A stretch of DNA of 25,246 bases, taken from Smittium culicis. Lineage: Eukaryota; Kickxellomycota; Harpellomycetes; Harpellales; Legeriomycetaceae. The position numbers and the translations under genes were made by a program. Under the pieces are notes generated by a model. The model was not told the origin of the DNA. It made no database searches and was given only the letters and a program-made list of their open reading frames with translations. The stretch spans positions 1-25,246 of the forward strand of contig LSSN01005848.1 of the NCBI GenBank assembly GCA_001970855.1, written 5' to 3'. Every line of letters starts with the position of its first letter. Positions within the stretch are counted from its first letter, which is position 1. Shown piece after piece: positions 1 through 9,883 of the stretch.

Positions 1-745
1 CAAATATATCACTACTTACAAATTTCACGCCCAACCTTCTGCATCTATCATTTAGAGCCACCTATTACATATAATTATTGTTTAAATTGAAATAAAGAAA
101 TACAAATATAATTAAAGCTAAAATTAAAATACGAATATATTGTTACGATTTCATTGAGGCTTGAATTGCTAGCAACGACCAAATTGAACTGTAATAGAAA
201 TTCATCATCGCTTTTTTTATCCCAGTCCTCAGCAATTACTTTGACTGAAGGATTGAATTTACCCAATTCTATAGCTATCTCTTCATTAAGCTAAAGTTTT
301 TAAAGTATACAACAGAGTTATTGATGCTCAAATAGCTAGATATTCGCAATAGATGGATAGACTGTTAAAAGGAAAGAGATTAACATGCATTTTTACCAAG
401 TTGTTCCTCTGATAATATGTAAAGACCCTGACTGTTTACTTGTGTCACTTTTCTATTATCCAAAACAGATATGTGCCCAAGACCGCCAAGAATAAGGTTT
501 TTAGCCATCTCCATAATCATAGGAGTAACTCCAACTACCAACATCTTTCCAGTTATTATTCTATGATTTTTTCATAAAGTAGAGTAAAAGATTTTATATC
601 AATATAAATAGATATTTTGTAAAAACAAACTCAAGCTGCATTTTAATTTAATTTTAATTTTTCTTTACCTTCTCTGGCCTTCAAATCCCCATAATCTGAT
701 TTGTCTGTCGTATCGATTTACCAGCTCGTTTGAAATAGTTGCCAT
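1..745 (-). CDS. AOS1: SUMO-activating enzyme E1 subunit 1 (AOS1/SAE1), 5' part, four exons, runs off the window
   Basis: AOS1 pairs with UBA2 to adenylate and activate SUMO; it carries a ThiF/E1-like Rossmann fold and no catalytic cysteine. Spliced exons on the minus strand are 745-669, 560-389, 290-147 and 61-1, giving about 151 residues. The N-terminus has the E1 signature RYDRQIRLWG at residues 11-20. Exon 2 opens the nucleotide-binding fold (KMLVVGV, AKNLILGGLG, then SVLDN), and exon 3 has FNPSVKV and FNLVVAS. Exon 4 reads on through VKFVSSDIFG, matching the family order. Phases agree (2, 0, 0). Introns 1 and 3 are GT-AG; intron 2 appears to be GC-AG (GCATGT). The usual Gly-rich turn after the first strand reads GVTPMIMEM, so the GxG pattern is degraded, which is odd. 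No in-frame stop occurs in the spliced frame. The identification rests on motif order and spacing, not a database search. Confidence 0.88.
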
Positions 746-1669
746 ATTTATCTTGATTTGTATCTCTAAATCTTATACTTGAGGTTAATGTTTGTATTTT
801 AAGCGCTGTTTGTTCTCATCGAGATCTGAATTGTATTATTTAGATTGAAATATTGAAAAATAAGAGCGTAATTTTTACCAAATGCGATTATAGCTGAGTG
901 TATTTTGTCTACATTGGCTCGCTTATAAAGACGAAGTGAATAAATTTCGTATACAAATTAAACAAATCAAAACTCAACACCCAGAAAAGCATATCGCGAA
1001 TTTCAATTAGCTTACAAAAAATTAAATAGAATGATAGCCAATGGGAAATGCATGATAAAAAGTCGGAGCTCAAATCATAAATCGCCTAATATCTGCTGAA
1101 TTTTTTTTTTGTTTTCTTTCCAATTCAGCTGAAATAATATCTATTTACCCACTTTTTTAAGTCTGTCTGTGACAAATAAGATAATAATCTGTGCAAATAT
1201 TCAGATTAGTTCTCATCTTTCTATTTCATACACTCATATTACTATGGGTTCTATCTAGACACTGCTATATATACTTTACTTTTAAATCATATTCGCATAA
1301 CCTCTACCAGTAAGCATAGATTCGAATGCAGAGGAATTTTAATATATTATGAATTTGGCCAAAAACTTTATTTCTTTTATTTTTATATATTGTTGAGAAT
1401 AATAATTATAGCAGCCAATCAGAATAAACATTACTAGCCAATTGAACATCAAATAGTTTACGCGTACAAAAGAGTGAAAAATTAATCTTAAAGAAAAGCA
1501 CCTCTTTTTTAAGAAAATAAAATACGACTTATACTTTATTCTATACATTATCAATATTTTAGTTTAACAATATTTACGAAGTACATTGTTATTTAAACTT
1601 AAAACTAAATAAAACAACACTCACATTGATTTGGAGATATAAGTAGCTATGCTCAATAATCAAATTTTT
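746..1669. other. AT-rich upstream region of AOS1, no gene seen
   Basis: This stretch presumably holds the AOS1 promoter and 5' leader. I saw no convincing exon on either strand. A short open frame near 976-1100 (plus) lacks an ATG and similarity to anything I know. Another at 1339-1554 (minus) has low-complexity hydrophobic composition typical of chance AT-rich ORFs. Confidence 0.5.
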
Positions 1670-1838
1670 TTAACCCTTTCCCGTTCTACTCGCTTTAAAA
1701 AAGCAGATTTATTGACTCCCTAGTCATTTATAAGATATTTTATTATTTGCTTTTATTTTGAACTATACCAATATTTCTCAAAGCCCCAAATATAAAATAC
1801 TTTGATCGAAAATAGTCTACCATCCTTCAAAGGGTTAA
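1670..1838 (-). mobile_element. TTAA-flanked MITE, copy A (piggyBac-like)
   Basis: A 169-bp element, flanks included, in opposite orientation to copies B-D. It starts TTAACCCTTTCCCG and ends CAAAGGGTTAA. Read on the minus strand it carries the shared subterminal block GGTAGACTATTTT, then a core (AAATATTGGTATA, AAAAGCAAATAATAAAATAT, ATGACTAG, TCAATAAAT, CTTTTTTAAAG) that closely follows copy C. It has no coding capacity. TTAA target duplication and termini starting CCCTTT are typical of piggyBac-superfamily non-autonomous elements; the superfamily call is inferred from the ends only. Confidence 0.85.
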
Positions 1839-3138
1839 CTACTAATATAGTGTAGCACTCAACCTCATATTTTCAACCAAATTTTAAAATCAAAAAGAAT
1901 TTTTTTGCCGTTGGGTATGTATTAAAATATACGTGTGACCAGAGTAAAACTAAGCAAATATTTAAGGATATTTTTATACAATGATTAGATGTATTACTTG
2001 GTTTAAATACTATATTCTTTTTCAGTATATTAACCTTATAATCTACTGAAATAATAAAAGAATCTTATAAATTTTATTATAATTTGTTTATTTATATCAG
2101 ATACATGGGTAACAGAATAATAATACTATCTTAAAATCCTATTTAGTATGTAAAATCGCAATGATAAACAAAAAAATTATTCAAATACCTTCACTCGCTT
2201 AAAAAAAATATAACTAAATAAACAAGCTAAATTCTCATATAAAGGTACTTTAGCATATTGTCTTGATATACTAAAAGCCATGTCAAAGTTAATGATAAAA
2301 TTCAATTGATAATTAAAAACCGAAATCAATTGGTTAGTAAGCATATTCAATTATTTTTGCTCTAAATTTTCTTGAGTGAATAGATATTCTGAGCCAGATT
2401 GTTATAAATCCCATGACTTTTTTCTAAGCTATATAAAAATTTTATATTTCAAATATATATATGAGCTAATAATATAGATATGATAAAAATTATATGTCAT
2501 AGTATAGTTTTATAGCTTTTTTTTTCATACCTCGCCATAAATAATAATACATATTTTATGTATAGTAAACTTTGAATACCTTTGATTAAACCCTATTCTA
2601 GAGCTATGTCTGGTCAGAAATACATTCAAAATTGATGTAAATTTAATATAGTTACCATAAAGCCGAATATATAACCCTCATTTGATCTGGGTAATCCTCA
2701 AATCATGTATACTTTTTGAATAATTTAATGCAAGTTTTTCAATATTAGACAACTTTGATATATTTTATGTGTAAAAGATAAAAAACAGGTTTTTACATTA
2801 TATGTATTGTGACATAAAAAAAAAATTGCGATAGCTAAATCCCCGAGTTAAACCAACTGTATAAATTTATTTTCGATAATTTTGGTTCAATAACCTCATT
2901 TCTGTTAAAATTTCAAAAATAAAAGATATGAGCATTAAGAGTAAAGGTTCGTGAGGCTTTGTATTATCTTTATTTCGTATAATAAATCACCGCTTTATCA
3001 TTTTTTAAAATCTTTCTTTTATGCTAAAGCTTAGAAAATATGTATATACATGTTTTTCAAAGTATTAATTTATCTCAAAAAGTCGGTGAAAGTACGAGTT
3101 TGACAAAAATAGTAAAAATGCTTATGAAATTGCTAATT
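1839..3138. other. AT-rich intergenic DNA
   Basis: Very AT-rich sequence with frequent stops in all frames and homopolymer runs. I see no gene, RNA or ordered repeat here. Confidence 0.5.
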
Positions 3139-3332
3139 TTAACCCTTCCCGGGCAGTAGACTATTTTTGAACCACCAGATATAGATTAGCCTTCAATTAA
3201 AATGTTATAATTCCGAGGCCTTAAGAATTATTGGTTTATTGAAAAATAAAATCAAATGATAGTCTTGTTTATAAATAATAATAGAATCATTAAATTGAAT
3301 TATTTAAAATTTCTTTGGCGGTAAAGGGTTAA
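3139..3332 (+). mobile_element. TTAA-flanked MITE, copy B (piggyBac-like)
   Basis: A 194-bp element with TTAA at both ends, left terminus CCCTTCCCGGGC and right terminus GGTAAAGGG. It carries the shared GTAGACTATTTTTGAACCACC block and the following TTCCGAGGCCTT and ATTGGTTTATTG core. It is more diverged from C and D in its right half than they are from each other. Confidence 0.82.
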
Positions 3333-3425
3333 TATACTTTCTTTATACAAAATAATTTAATTGCTAAATTAATTTTTTATTTAAACGAAAGTGTATTTTA
3401 TTAATATTATAAACCAAAAAAATAT

Positions 3426-3509
3426 TTAAAAGATAACTTCGAAACCGATCCTCTCAGCAGCTCTAGCAACTTCATACAATCTTGGCATTGACTCAAGAGG
3501 GTAAGTGAA
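3426..3509 (-). pseudogene. Possible C-terminal coding scrap of an unidentified gene
   Basis: A 27-codon minus-strand open frame ends in TAA at 3428-3426 and reads FTYPLESMPRLYEVARAAER then IGFEVIF. The amphipathic, charge-balanced composition looks protein-like, unlike the surrounding AT-rich DNA. An in-frame TGA lies directly upstream with no acceptor AG between, so the rest of the gene is not contiguous. It sits just past the LINE 3' end and may be what is left of an interrupted or decayed gene. I do not recognise the family. The complementary strand is also open and is followed by a GTAAGT, so strand choice is uncertain. Confidence 0.3.
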
Positions 3510-3738
3510 TCACTTATAGTAATATTACAAGTTTTCTGTGAACGTGGATGTCATTCAAGAAATTTAATTTTTCCAGCTCAAAGTATACTCAAAGATTTTA
3601 CAGACCTCATCCCCCTGCCCACGCATAAGGTTTTCCCAACTAGCCCCAACCGGGCTTTGCTAGAATTAGAAAGTAAAGATTTTTCTTCATAGTTGATCTA
3701 TGCCGGTATGAACTAGCCTATCGTCTATGGTCGATGTT

Positions 3739-6700
3739 TTACCACCAAATGCAGCTCAGAAGTATGTGTTCGACCGTCTCAGGCACACACAAGTTGCAGC
3801 AAGGGCAAAATTTTTTTGAATTTTTGGTCGACGATTTTCATGTTCGACAGGCGCTGGGCAGTCTGAAATGTGCTCATACGCATTTTTCCAATGTCCTGAA
3901 GGCCCAGCTTCAGTTCCGGATACATAGCTTGAAAGTCAACCCAGTTGCCTTTTTTACCGATTTTCCGATCCACCTTCCACCGGTGGATGACAGACCGGTT
4001 ATTTCGTCGTTTCCGGTCGACTATCATGATTTTATTCTTACCGTTTGAATCTTGAGAGCAAAATTTTTTGATCCACCGGGCACTACCGATCACCCAAGTG
4101 GCCATGCGAGCCTTCATCGGTGCCTTGATGAGGTCGGCGATCCGTGTTTTTGAGGTAGGCCATTTGTGGTATGCACGCTCACGGGCTGTGCCGGTGCGCA
4201 TGAACAATGAGGCTATGTCCAGTTCATCCCTGATGCGCTCCATGGCCGCTGATTTTCCGACATTGGCAACCATTCGGATTGCCTTGTCGATTTCTAACTG
4301 TATGGGCTTGCATCTGGCTTCGCTCATGCCAAATGTCTCCCCACCGTAACATCCAATCGGCATCAGCACCGAATTGATCAACTTTATTTTTAGTGCTGTC
4401 AGCACATCAGACCGTCTCAGGAAGCTGTACGCAGCGTATACCGCCTTACTGATCTTATTCTTGTTGTTATTGATCGTCCCAGATACATCCCACTTGCTAT
4501 TCATAATATATCCCAAGTAGATGTACTGGTCGATGGAGTCGACTTTTTGGCTCTGCAGGGTCATATCAGTAGTATATTCTTCAAATGATCATTTTCGCGC
4601 ACTTGGAGGTATATTCAGCCATTTTCCAAGTTTTCGACCATTCGGTTATGGTATCCAGTGCGGCTTATAAATCGGCTGATGATTCGGCAAATAGCACGGA
4701 ATTGTCGGCAAACAGTAGTCCTGGTATGTGTGAGGTGAGCCCGGGCACCCGCACACTTCGTACGCCCTTGAATATATTGTTGATGTAGAAATCGAAGAGT
4801 ATCGGCGATGCTGGGCACCCTTGCCGCACTCCACAGAGGTATTCGGTCGGGTTGGAAACTTCATTTCCAACTCTAACTGCGATTTTCGGGGCATCATACA
4901 TGCCCTTGATCATATTGAGGAGTTTGCCCCCAATGCCCACTGATCGCAGTTTATGCAGTAGGGCCATGTGGGGGACCCGGTCGTAGGCCTTGCTATAGTC
5001 GATATAGCACAGCCATGTTTCCTTGTTCTGAATTTTCCGTCTGCGGACTATTTCGTATAGAGTGGTCGCTTGGCACGCACACTCCTCGAAATTCCGAAAT
5101 CCAGCTTGCTCTTTAACTAATATACTATATTTTGCATCGATTTTGCTGAGTTTGGTGGCCACAATTTTGGCCACCAGTTTCGCCAGCGTTGGGATCAGTG
5201 ATATACCTCGGTAGTTATCGGGGTCCTTCAGGTCACCTTTTTTAGGTACTGGGACCACTACTGAGGTTTCTAGGCACTGGGTTATATCCCCAGAGTCATA
5301 CATTAAATTGATAATTTTATTTATTATTTTTGCTAGTGGTGATGTAGGCGATGGCTCAGCCATCACTAGTTTCCATACCTCAGATGGTACACCATCAGCT
5401 CCCGGAGCTTTGCTACTGGGTGTATCTGCAAGTGCCTGGGTGATATCAGACCATAATATACTGTTATCACACTCTGGGTAATAGTCACAGTCACTAATGA
5501 TAAGATTTTTCCACTTATCGGTAGATAGGCTATTCCCAGTAGTATCTTTGGCTAGTTCTCCAAAGTGATTAGTCCAAATTTTTATTTTATTTTGCTTTTC
5601 AGTTATTAAAATTTTATTTTTATCATACACTGGGCCATCGGCAATGCTTTTAAACGAATTACCAGTGTAAGATTTGATATAACTCCAAACTTTTTGGAAT
5701 CGTTCGAAATTAATTGAATAGCAATCAATTTCATTTTCATAGCGTATTTAATTTTTCGATCGCGTTTAATTGCGTCAATTGCATTATTTTAGCAATTACG
5801 TAATCAAATTTATCGATTTTGCTAAGCCTAAATTTTTTTAAAGCATTTCGCCTGTTTTTGATGCAGGTGATCGCCCGTTTGCTCAATGGTTCGGCACAGA
5901 GGTCGATTGGTGCAGTCACAGCAGTCACAGCAGTCACAGCATTCATAGCTAGTGATTTCGACATTATCGTGGCCATTGTGTCTTTGCAGAGACTTTCTAG
6001 TGTCGAATTTTCACTGTATAGTGCATCAAATCGATTACTGCAAATTAATTGGCTTCCAATTAATTTGAATTTTTTCGCGTCTATTTTTGTTTTTTTTACA
6101 AGTGTCTTTTAATGCGTCAATGCTCCACTGCGCCATTATCGGCATATGGTCGGAGATGTCAATTTTTTTGCTTGCTGTGCACCAGATTTCTCGGCTAGTG
6201 AAGCCGGCGTAAAAAATATGGTCTATCATACGACCTATTTTATTTTTATTCCGCCTTGAGCCTGTGGAATTGGTGACTTTAGCTCTGCTATAGCTTGCAC
6301 CAAGCTTCTGGGCAAATTTTTTGGTGCCCTTAGTATCCATGTTAAAGTCGCCGAGAATAATATTTTTTTTGAATTTTAATTTTGCCTTGTTGATTAGGCT
6401 GAAAATTTCATTTGACGCTTTTAAGCGTCTAATTCCGGTGCTAGGTATGTGGAAATTTGTCACAATTGCTTCAAATTTATTCCTATTGATTTTTTTTCCA
6501 TAGATTATACCGGATAACCATGTTTGCGAGGATTGGAATTCGCTGATTTGAAGTTCAGATTTATTTCTGACAGCCAGCAGTAATCCTGTACCACCTTTTA
6601 TTAAATTGGCTTTTGATTCGATGCAGGTATACCCAGGTAGCCTGAATCGATATGTGCTTTTAGTTATAAATGTTTCTTGTAAAGCTAATACGTCCGGTTT

Positions 6701-7144
6701 TACACTATTGATGTAATTTATTAGCTCCTCGCTTACTCCTTTAATGCCGCGGACATTAAAAGTCATCATCGTAAAAGCATCAGTACTCTCGGCAAGCATA
6801 ATGTTGGATTTTTGGGGTTTTGCGGAGTTTAAGTGTGTATAATTTTCAATATTTAATGCATTTTTATTATTCGATTTGTGCCCAATAAAATTTGCAGATC
6901 GAACTTTTTTATTTTTTTCCTGCCTAATTCAGGCATGTAATGCTTTTTCGATTTTTTTTATTTCGAGATTCGACAGATTAATTTTATCTCCAGTTGTGGG
7001 GGCGAATTTCGTGTCTCCATTGGTTGTTGCGTTATTTAATTTTTTTACGGTAAAAGATCGTTCAGTGAGTGCAGAATTTAGCACAATATACTTTTTTATG
7101 GTATCTTTTTTGAGTTCATGGACGTTGAGGACCAAGAGTTTTTA
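3739..7144 (-). pseudogene. LINE ORF2: APE endonuclease - reverse transcriptase - zinc finger, frameshifted
   Basis: Encodes the nicking and reverse-transcribing protein of the LINE. Endonuclease (about 6799-6035) keeps its catalytic motifs: NVRG (N15 of that segment), LALQET (E42), GDFN (D151, N153), IDH (193-194) and SDH (216-218). RT (5630-4665) has PSSKAPGADG, the NYRGISL block, motif A CYIDYSKAYD, GVRQGCPASP, and an active site FADN in place of FADD. The C-terminal part (4564-3779) leads into CPCCNLC...ETVEHILLSC, a zinc-finger-like end, only after a shift in the T7 run at 3811-3817. Damage: TGA at 6931-6929, shifts near 6043, 5745 and 4570-4600, and stops at and after 4667-4665. The Asn change alone should abolish polymerase activity. 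Confidence 0.9.
5912..5940 (-). repeat. 9-bp tandem microrepeat inside LINE ORF2
   Basis: Three copies of GCAGTCACA plus a partial unit lie between the endonuclease and RT domains. The unit is a multiple of three, so on the minus strand it adds a repeated Ala-Val-Thr run without shifting frame. Confidence 0.85.
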
Positions 7145-7220
7145 TTATTTTATTTTGCTTTTCTTTTTTTCCTTTTTTTTTTGGTGTTTTTAAGTATATT
7201 TAATGTTGGTTTATAGCTAA

Positions 7221-8453
7221 TTATTCGAAATCCATGTCCTGATCGGTGTGGTCGGGTGGATCGGATGAATAATTAATTTCAGCGGCTGATTCGCATAAAT
7301 TTTCGGAAAAATAATGTTTTTCGTATTCTATGTACTGCGCCTCAGTTATTATATTATTTCTGGCTTTTTAGGCCATAATTTCCAACTCAGTTGGAGTGAT
7401 GTAGCCATATGAGTCTTCTGATACTGGAGTGCTAGGTATAATAATTTTTCTTGTTTTTTTTTTGATAAGGTTATTGGCATCATAGTTGCCGTTTTTTTCA
7501 GGAGTATTTTTTCCATGTTCTTTGGGCGCAGAATTTTTGCCCAATGAATTTTTTTGAATCTGCTCACTAATTATAGCCTTTTCATTTTCTGTTTTTCTTG
7601 CCTCTAAAATAGCTATTGAACTGGCAGGAGGCCGTTTCATTCCAACCGTTCCTCTTCGTTGTTCTCAAACTAGAAGATTAGGTGGTTTCTGGTCACGAAT
7701 TGAGGGTTGATTGGCCCCTGCTTGGCCATTAGGCTCGACATCAGTATCAGATGCACCTTATTCTTGATTATCAGTTTGATATATTTTAGAAATTAGAAGA
7801 TTTTTGTTACTTTTTGTGCTTTTATTTTTTAAAAATTCACATTTGGACTTCCAGTGTCCTTCTTGCTTGCAGTAGCTGCAAGCTTCTTTGCATCCTCTAT
7901 AAAAGATGTTAATTTTTCCATACTCATAGTCTAGTAAGCTAGGAATGATTGATTCAGTGGATTTTTTTCTTAATAAAATTTTGACTCCATAAGGGAGGAA
8001 TTCGGTGAGCCCTTTTCTGCACAGAGCGCTGATATCAATGATTTCTGATATCGGCTCAAGTGAGTCCTTGATTAAATCCAGTAGAGTGAGTATATCAACA
8101 TCTCCAAGGTTTTGTATGTTGACTACAGTGATTTCCTCCTCTATTTTTTCGGTCTGGTAAATCTCAATTTCCTTGAGATTGTGCGAGAATGTTATTTGCA
8201 TCGCTTTATCTGTGTTATCTTTTTTGTTAAATATAAAATATGTTATTCTAGCTCGATGATCATCTTTTCTTATGTAGATGCAACCATCTAGATCGTGGGC
8301 GAGTTTATAGAGCGCGTTCATGTGGTCTCCTTGAAACTGCGCCCAAGGCATGCCGATTTTGTGATCTGAGCCATTTTGGCACAGTCGTTTTAGGCTGGTT
8401 TGCTTTCCACCATATAGCAGATGTTTGACTGAAACATCTCTATACTGGCTCAT
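7221..8453 (-). pseudogene. LINE ORF1: gag-like RNA-binding protein with CCHC knuckle, three internal stops
   Basis: ORF1 proteins bind LINE RNA to form the transposition particle. One frame runs from the ATG at 8453 to the TAA at 7223-7221 (411 codons) but is interrupted by TAA 7760-7758, TGA 7667-7665 and TAA 7370-7368. The first 231 residues include a CX2CX4HX4C zinc knuckle at about 192-205 (CSYCKQEGHWKSKC). The tail is Lys-rich, then acidic (DHTDQDMDFE). An alternative upstream ATG at 8604-8602 begins MATGKLFKHL and would join through at least one more shift, so the original protein may have been longer. It precedes ORF2 by under 100 bp. Confidence 0.85.
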
Positions 8454-8700
8454 ATCAATTTTTTGATCGTATCTGAAAATAATTTTATCTTTTTTGGTTC
8501 ATTTTTTTTTATAATGATGGGCTTGGGGGTTCCGTGAGTGTTATTCCTCTTCAGTACATCGCTAAATATGTTCTTAGATGTTTAAAAAGCTTTCCGGTCG
8601 CCATAGTGGTAGGTAAAGTTTTTTTTTGTGCTTTTTTTTTTGTATTTTTTTTGTATAGGCTTTTTTATGTGTCGCAAATTAGTCGAAATAATCAAATTCG

Positions 8701-9382
8701 TTAAATTCGGCGATTTGCGTACTTTTTTTTTTCTTTTTCGATTTGGCTAATTAAAACTGTACACCAAACTTGAGCACTTAAAATTCAATTTTAATAGTTA
8801 AACTAAGTCTATAGAGACCAAGCTTATGCAAAAATTAGCTTTTGGAAAGACAAAATAATTTTATTTATTGATTTAAAGTAATAGGTTAATTTTTCGATGG
8901 TTTTAGTCGATATTATTTAGAATAGACGTAAAAAAAGTAGATAAAAAATAAAAATTTTATGGTTCGTAAAAGAATTTTTTTGCGAGTACAAGTTAGAGAG
9001 TAAACCACCTTGCAGTTTGATCTTTAATATTTCAACGTGATAATAATATTGTTAAGTTTTTACAGAATATTAAGATATAGAGACATTCATCGATTATTCG
9101 TTCAGCGTTAAAAATAAGTTGAAACGTTCTTATTTTGTTTATAATGAGAATTTAGTAAAAAGATCTCGACGTAAAATCCAAAAAAAAAAAAAAAAATTAT
9201 ACAATTTTTAGAATTTAAAAGCTATTTTTCATGACCAAAATTTAAGTTTAGAGCAAAAATTTTATAATTTATACGATCTGTATCAGTTTATTATAGATAA
9301 TATTAATAAAAAAATAAATATATTCAACATTTTTCAACTAAACATTTTAATGAGGTTGAATAATTAAATGCTTGTTTATTAT
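8701..9382. other. AT-rich intergenic DNA with a long A run
   Basis: No gene seen. It contains T-rich sequence next to the LINE 5' end and a long poly-A run at about 9180-9196. Confidence 0.5.
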
Positions 9383-9883
9383 TTAATTTCCGTCAGCTGA
9401 AGGTTTGTGTCTACGGTGACTGTTACATGATCCTCTTACTTCTCTTCTACCACCTTTCAACGAACAAATCCATGAAAAAGTGACCGAATCTATATAATAT
9501 CCGTATTAGATACCGCTGAGTCTGTATCCAAGGATTCTGACGTCTTATAGAGTAGAAAACCAGGCGTTACTAAATCTGAAGCAAGATTAACGGATGCTCT
9601 GAAGTTTTAGTCAGAGTTCCAGTGGTTCTTCAATTCATGGGAGCATTGGTACAAGTATTGAAATCGTTGGCTGCAGTATTAAAATGGTGAATCTATCAAA
9701 TTTTTGATGAAAACGATTGTTAAATTGCCTCCAAAGTTCCTTTATGATTTTTTTCTGTAGAATCTGTGACCGTGATTACGTCCGTGCGATTATCTGTGTC
9801 CTCTATACTCGCCTTCTGTTCCCTTTTTAAAAGAGGCTTCAACTGCTGGTTCTGTGAATTCAGAGAACAGTGCCAAATAATCT
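9383..9883 (-). pseudogene. Weak RG-rich coding relic, heavily frameshifted
   Basis: An island less AT-rich than its flanks. On the minus strand it opens with FSEFTEPAVEASFKKGTEGE followed by YRGHR, SHGRNHGHRFYRKK and RNFGGN separated by stops. A different frame near the end reads KGGRREVRGSCNSHRRHK and stops at 9385-9383. Arg/Gly-rich ends are common in RNA-binding proteins, but no domain is recognisable and at least three frames are needed. It may be a decayed host gene or a transposon remnant. The call is tentative. Confidence 0.25.

Larger units (their letters stand above)
3590..8700 (-). mobile_element. Degenerate non-LTR retrotransposon (LINE) with ORF1 and ORF2
   Basis: A single LINE of about 5 kb runs on the minus strand. 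Order 5' to 3': T-rich (on plus) leader, ORF1 with a zinc knuckle, then ORF2 with APE-type endonuclease, reverse transcriptase and a terminal zinc-finger segment, then a short GC-richer 3' tail (3590-3738). It is much less AT-rich than its flanks. Both ORFs contain in-frame stops and frameshifts, so it is non-autonomous now. Outer boundaries are approximate; I could not find a target-site duplication by eye. Clade is not assigned, but the APE endonuclease excludes the restriction-enzyme-like-endonuclease groups. Confidence 0.9.

Noticed and set aside
1339..1554. 71-codon minus-strand open frame
   Set aside because: Phe/Ile/Tyr/Lys-rich translation expected by chance in AT-rich DNA; no signal or domain pattern.
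3734..4048. Plus-strand open frames across 3734-6112
   Set aside because: They are antisense to the LINE ORF2, whose minus-strand translation has clear endonuclease and RT motifs.
7221..8453. In-frame TAA and TGA in the LINE as evidence for a reassigned genetic code
   Set aside because: The AOS1, MED19 and POL1 exons contain no internal stops, MED19 ends normally, and the LINE also has frameshifts and an active-site mutation.
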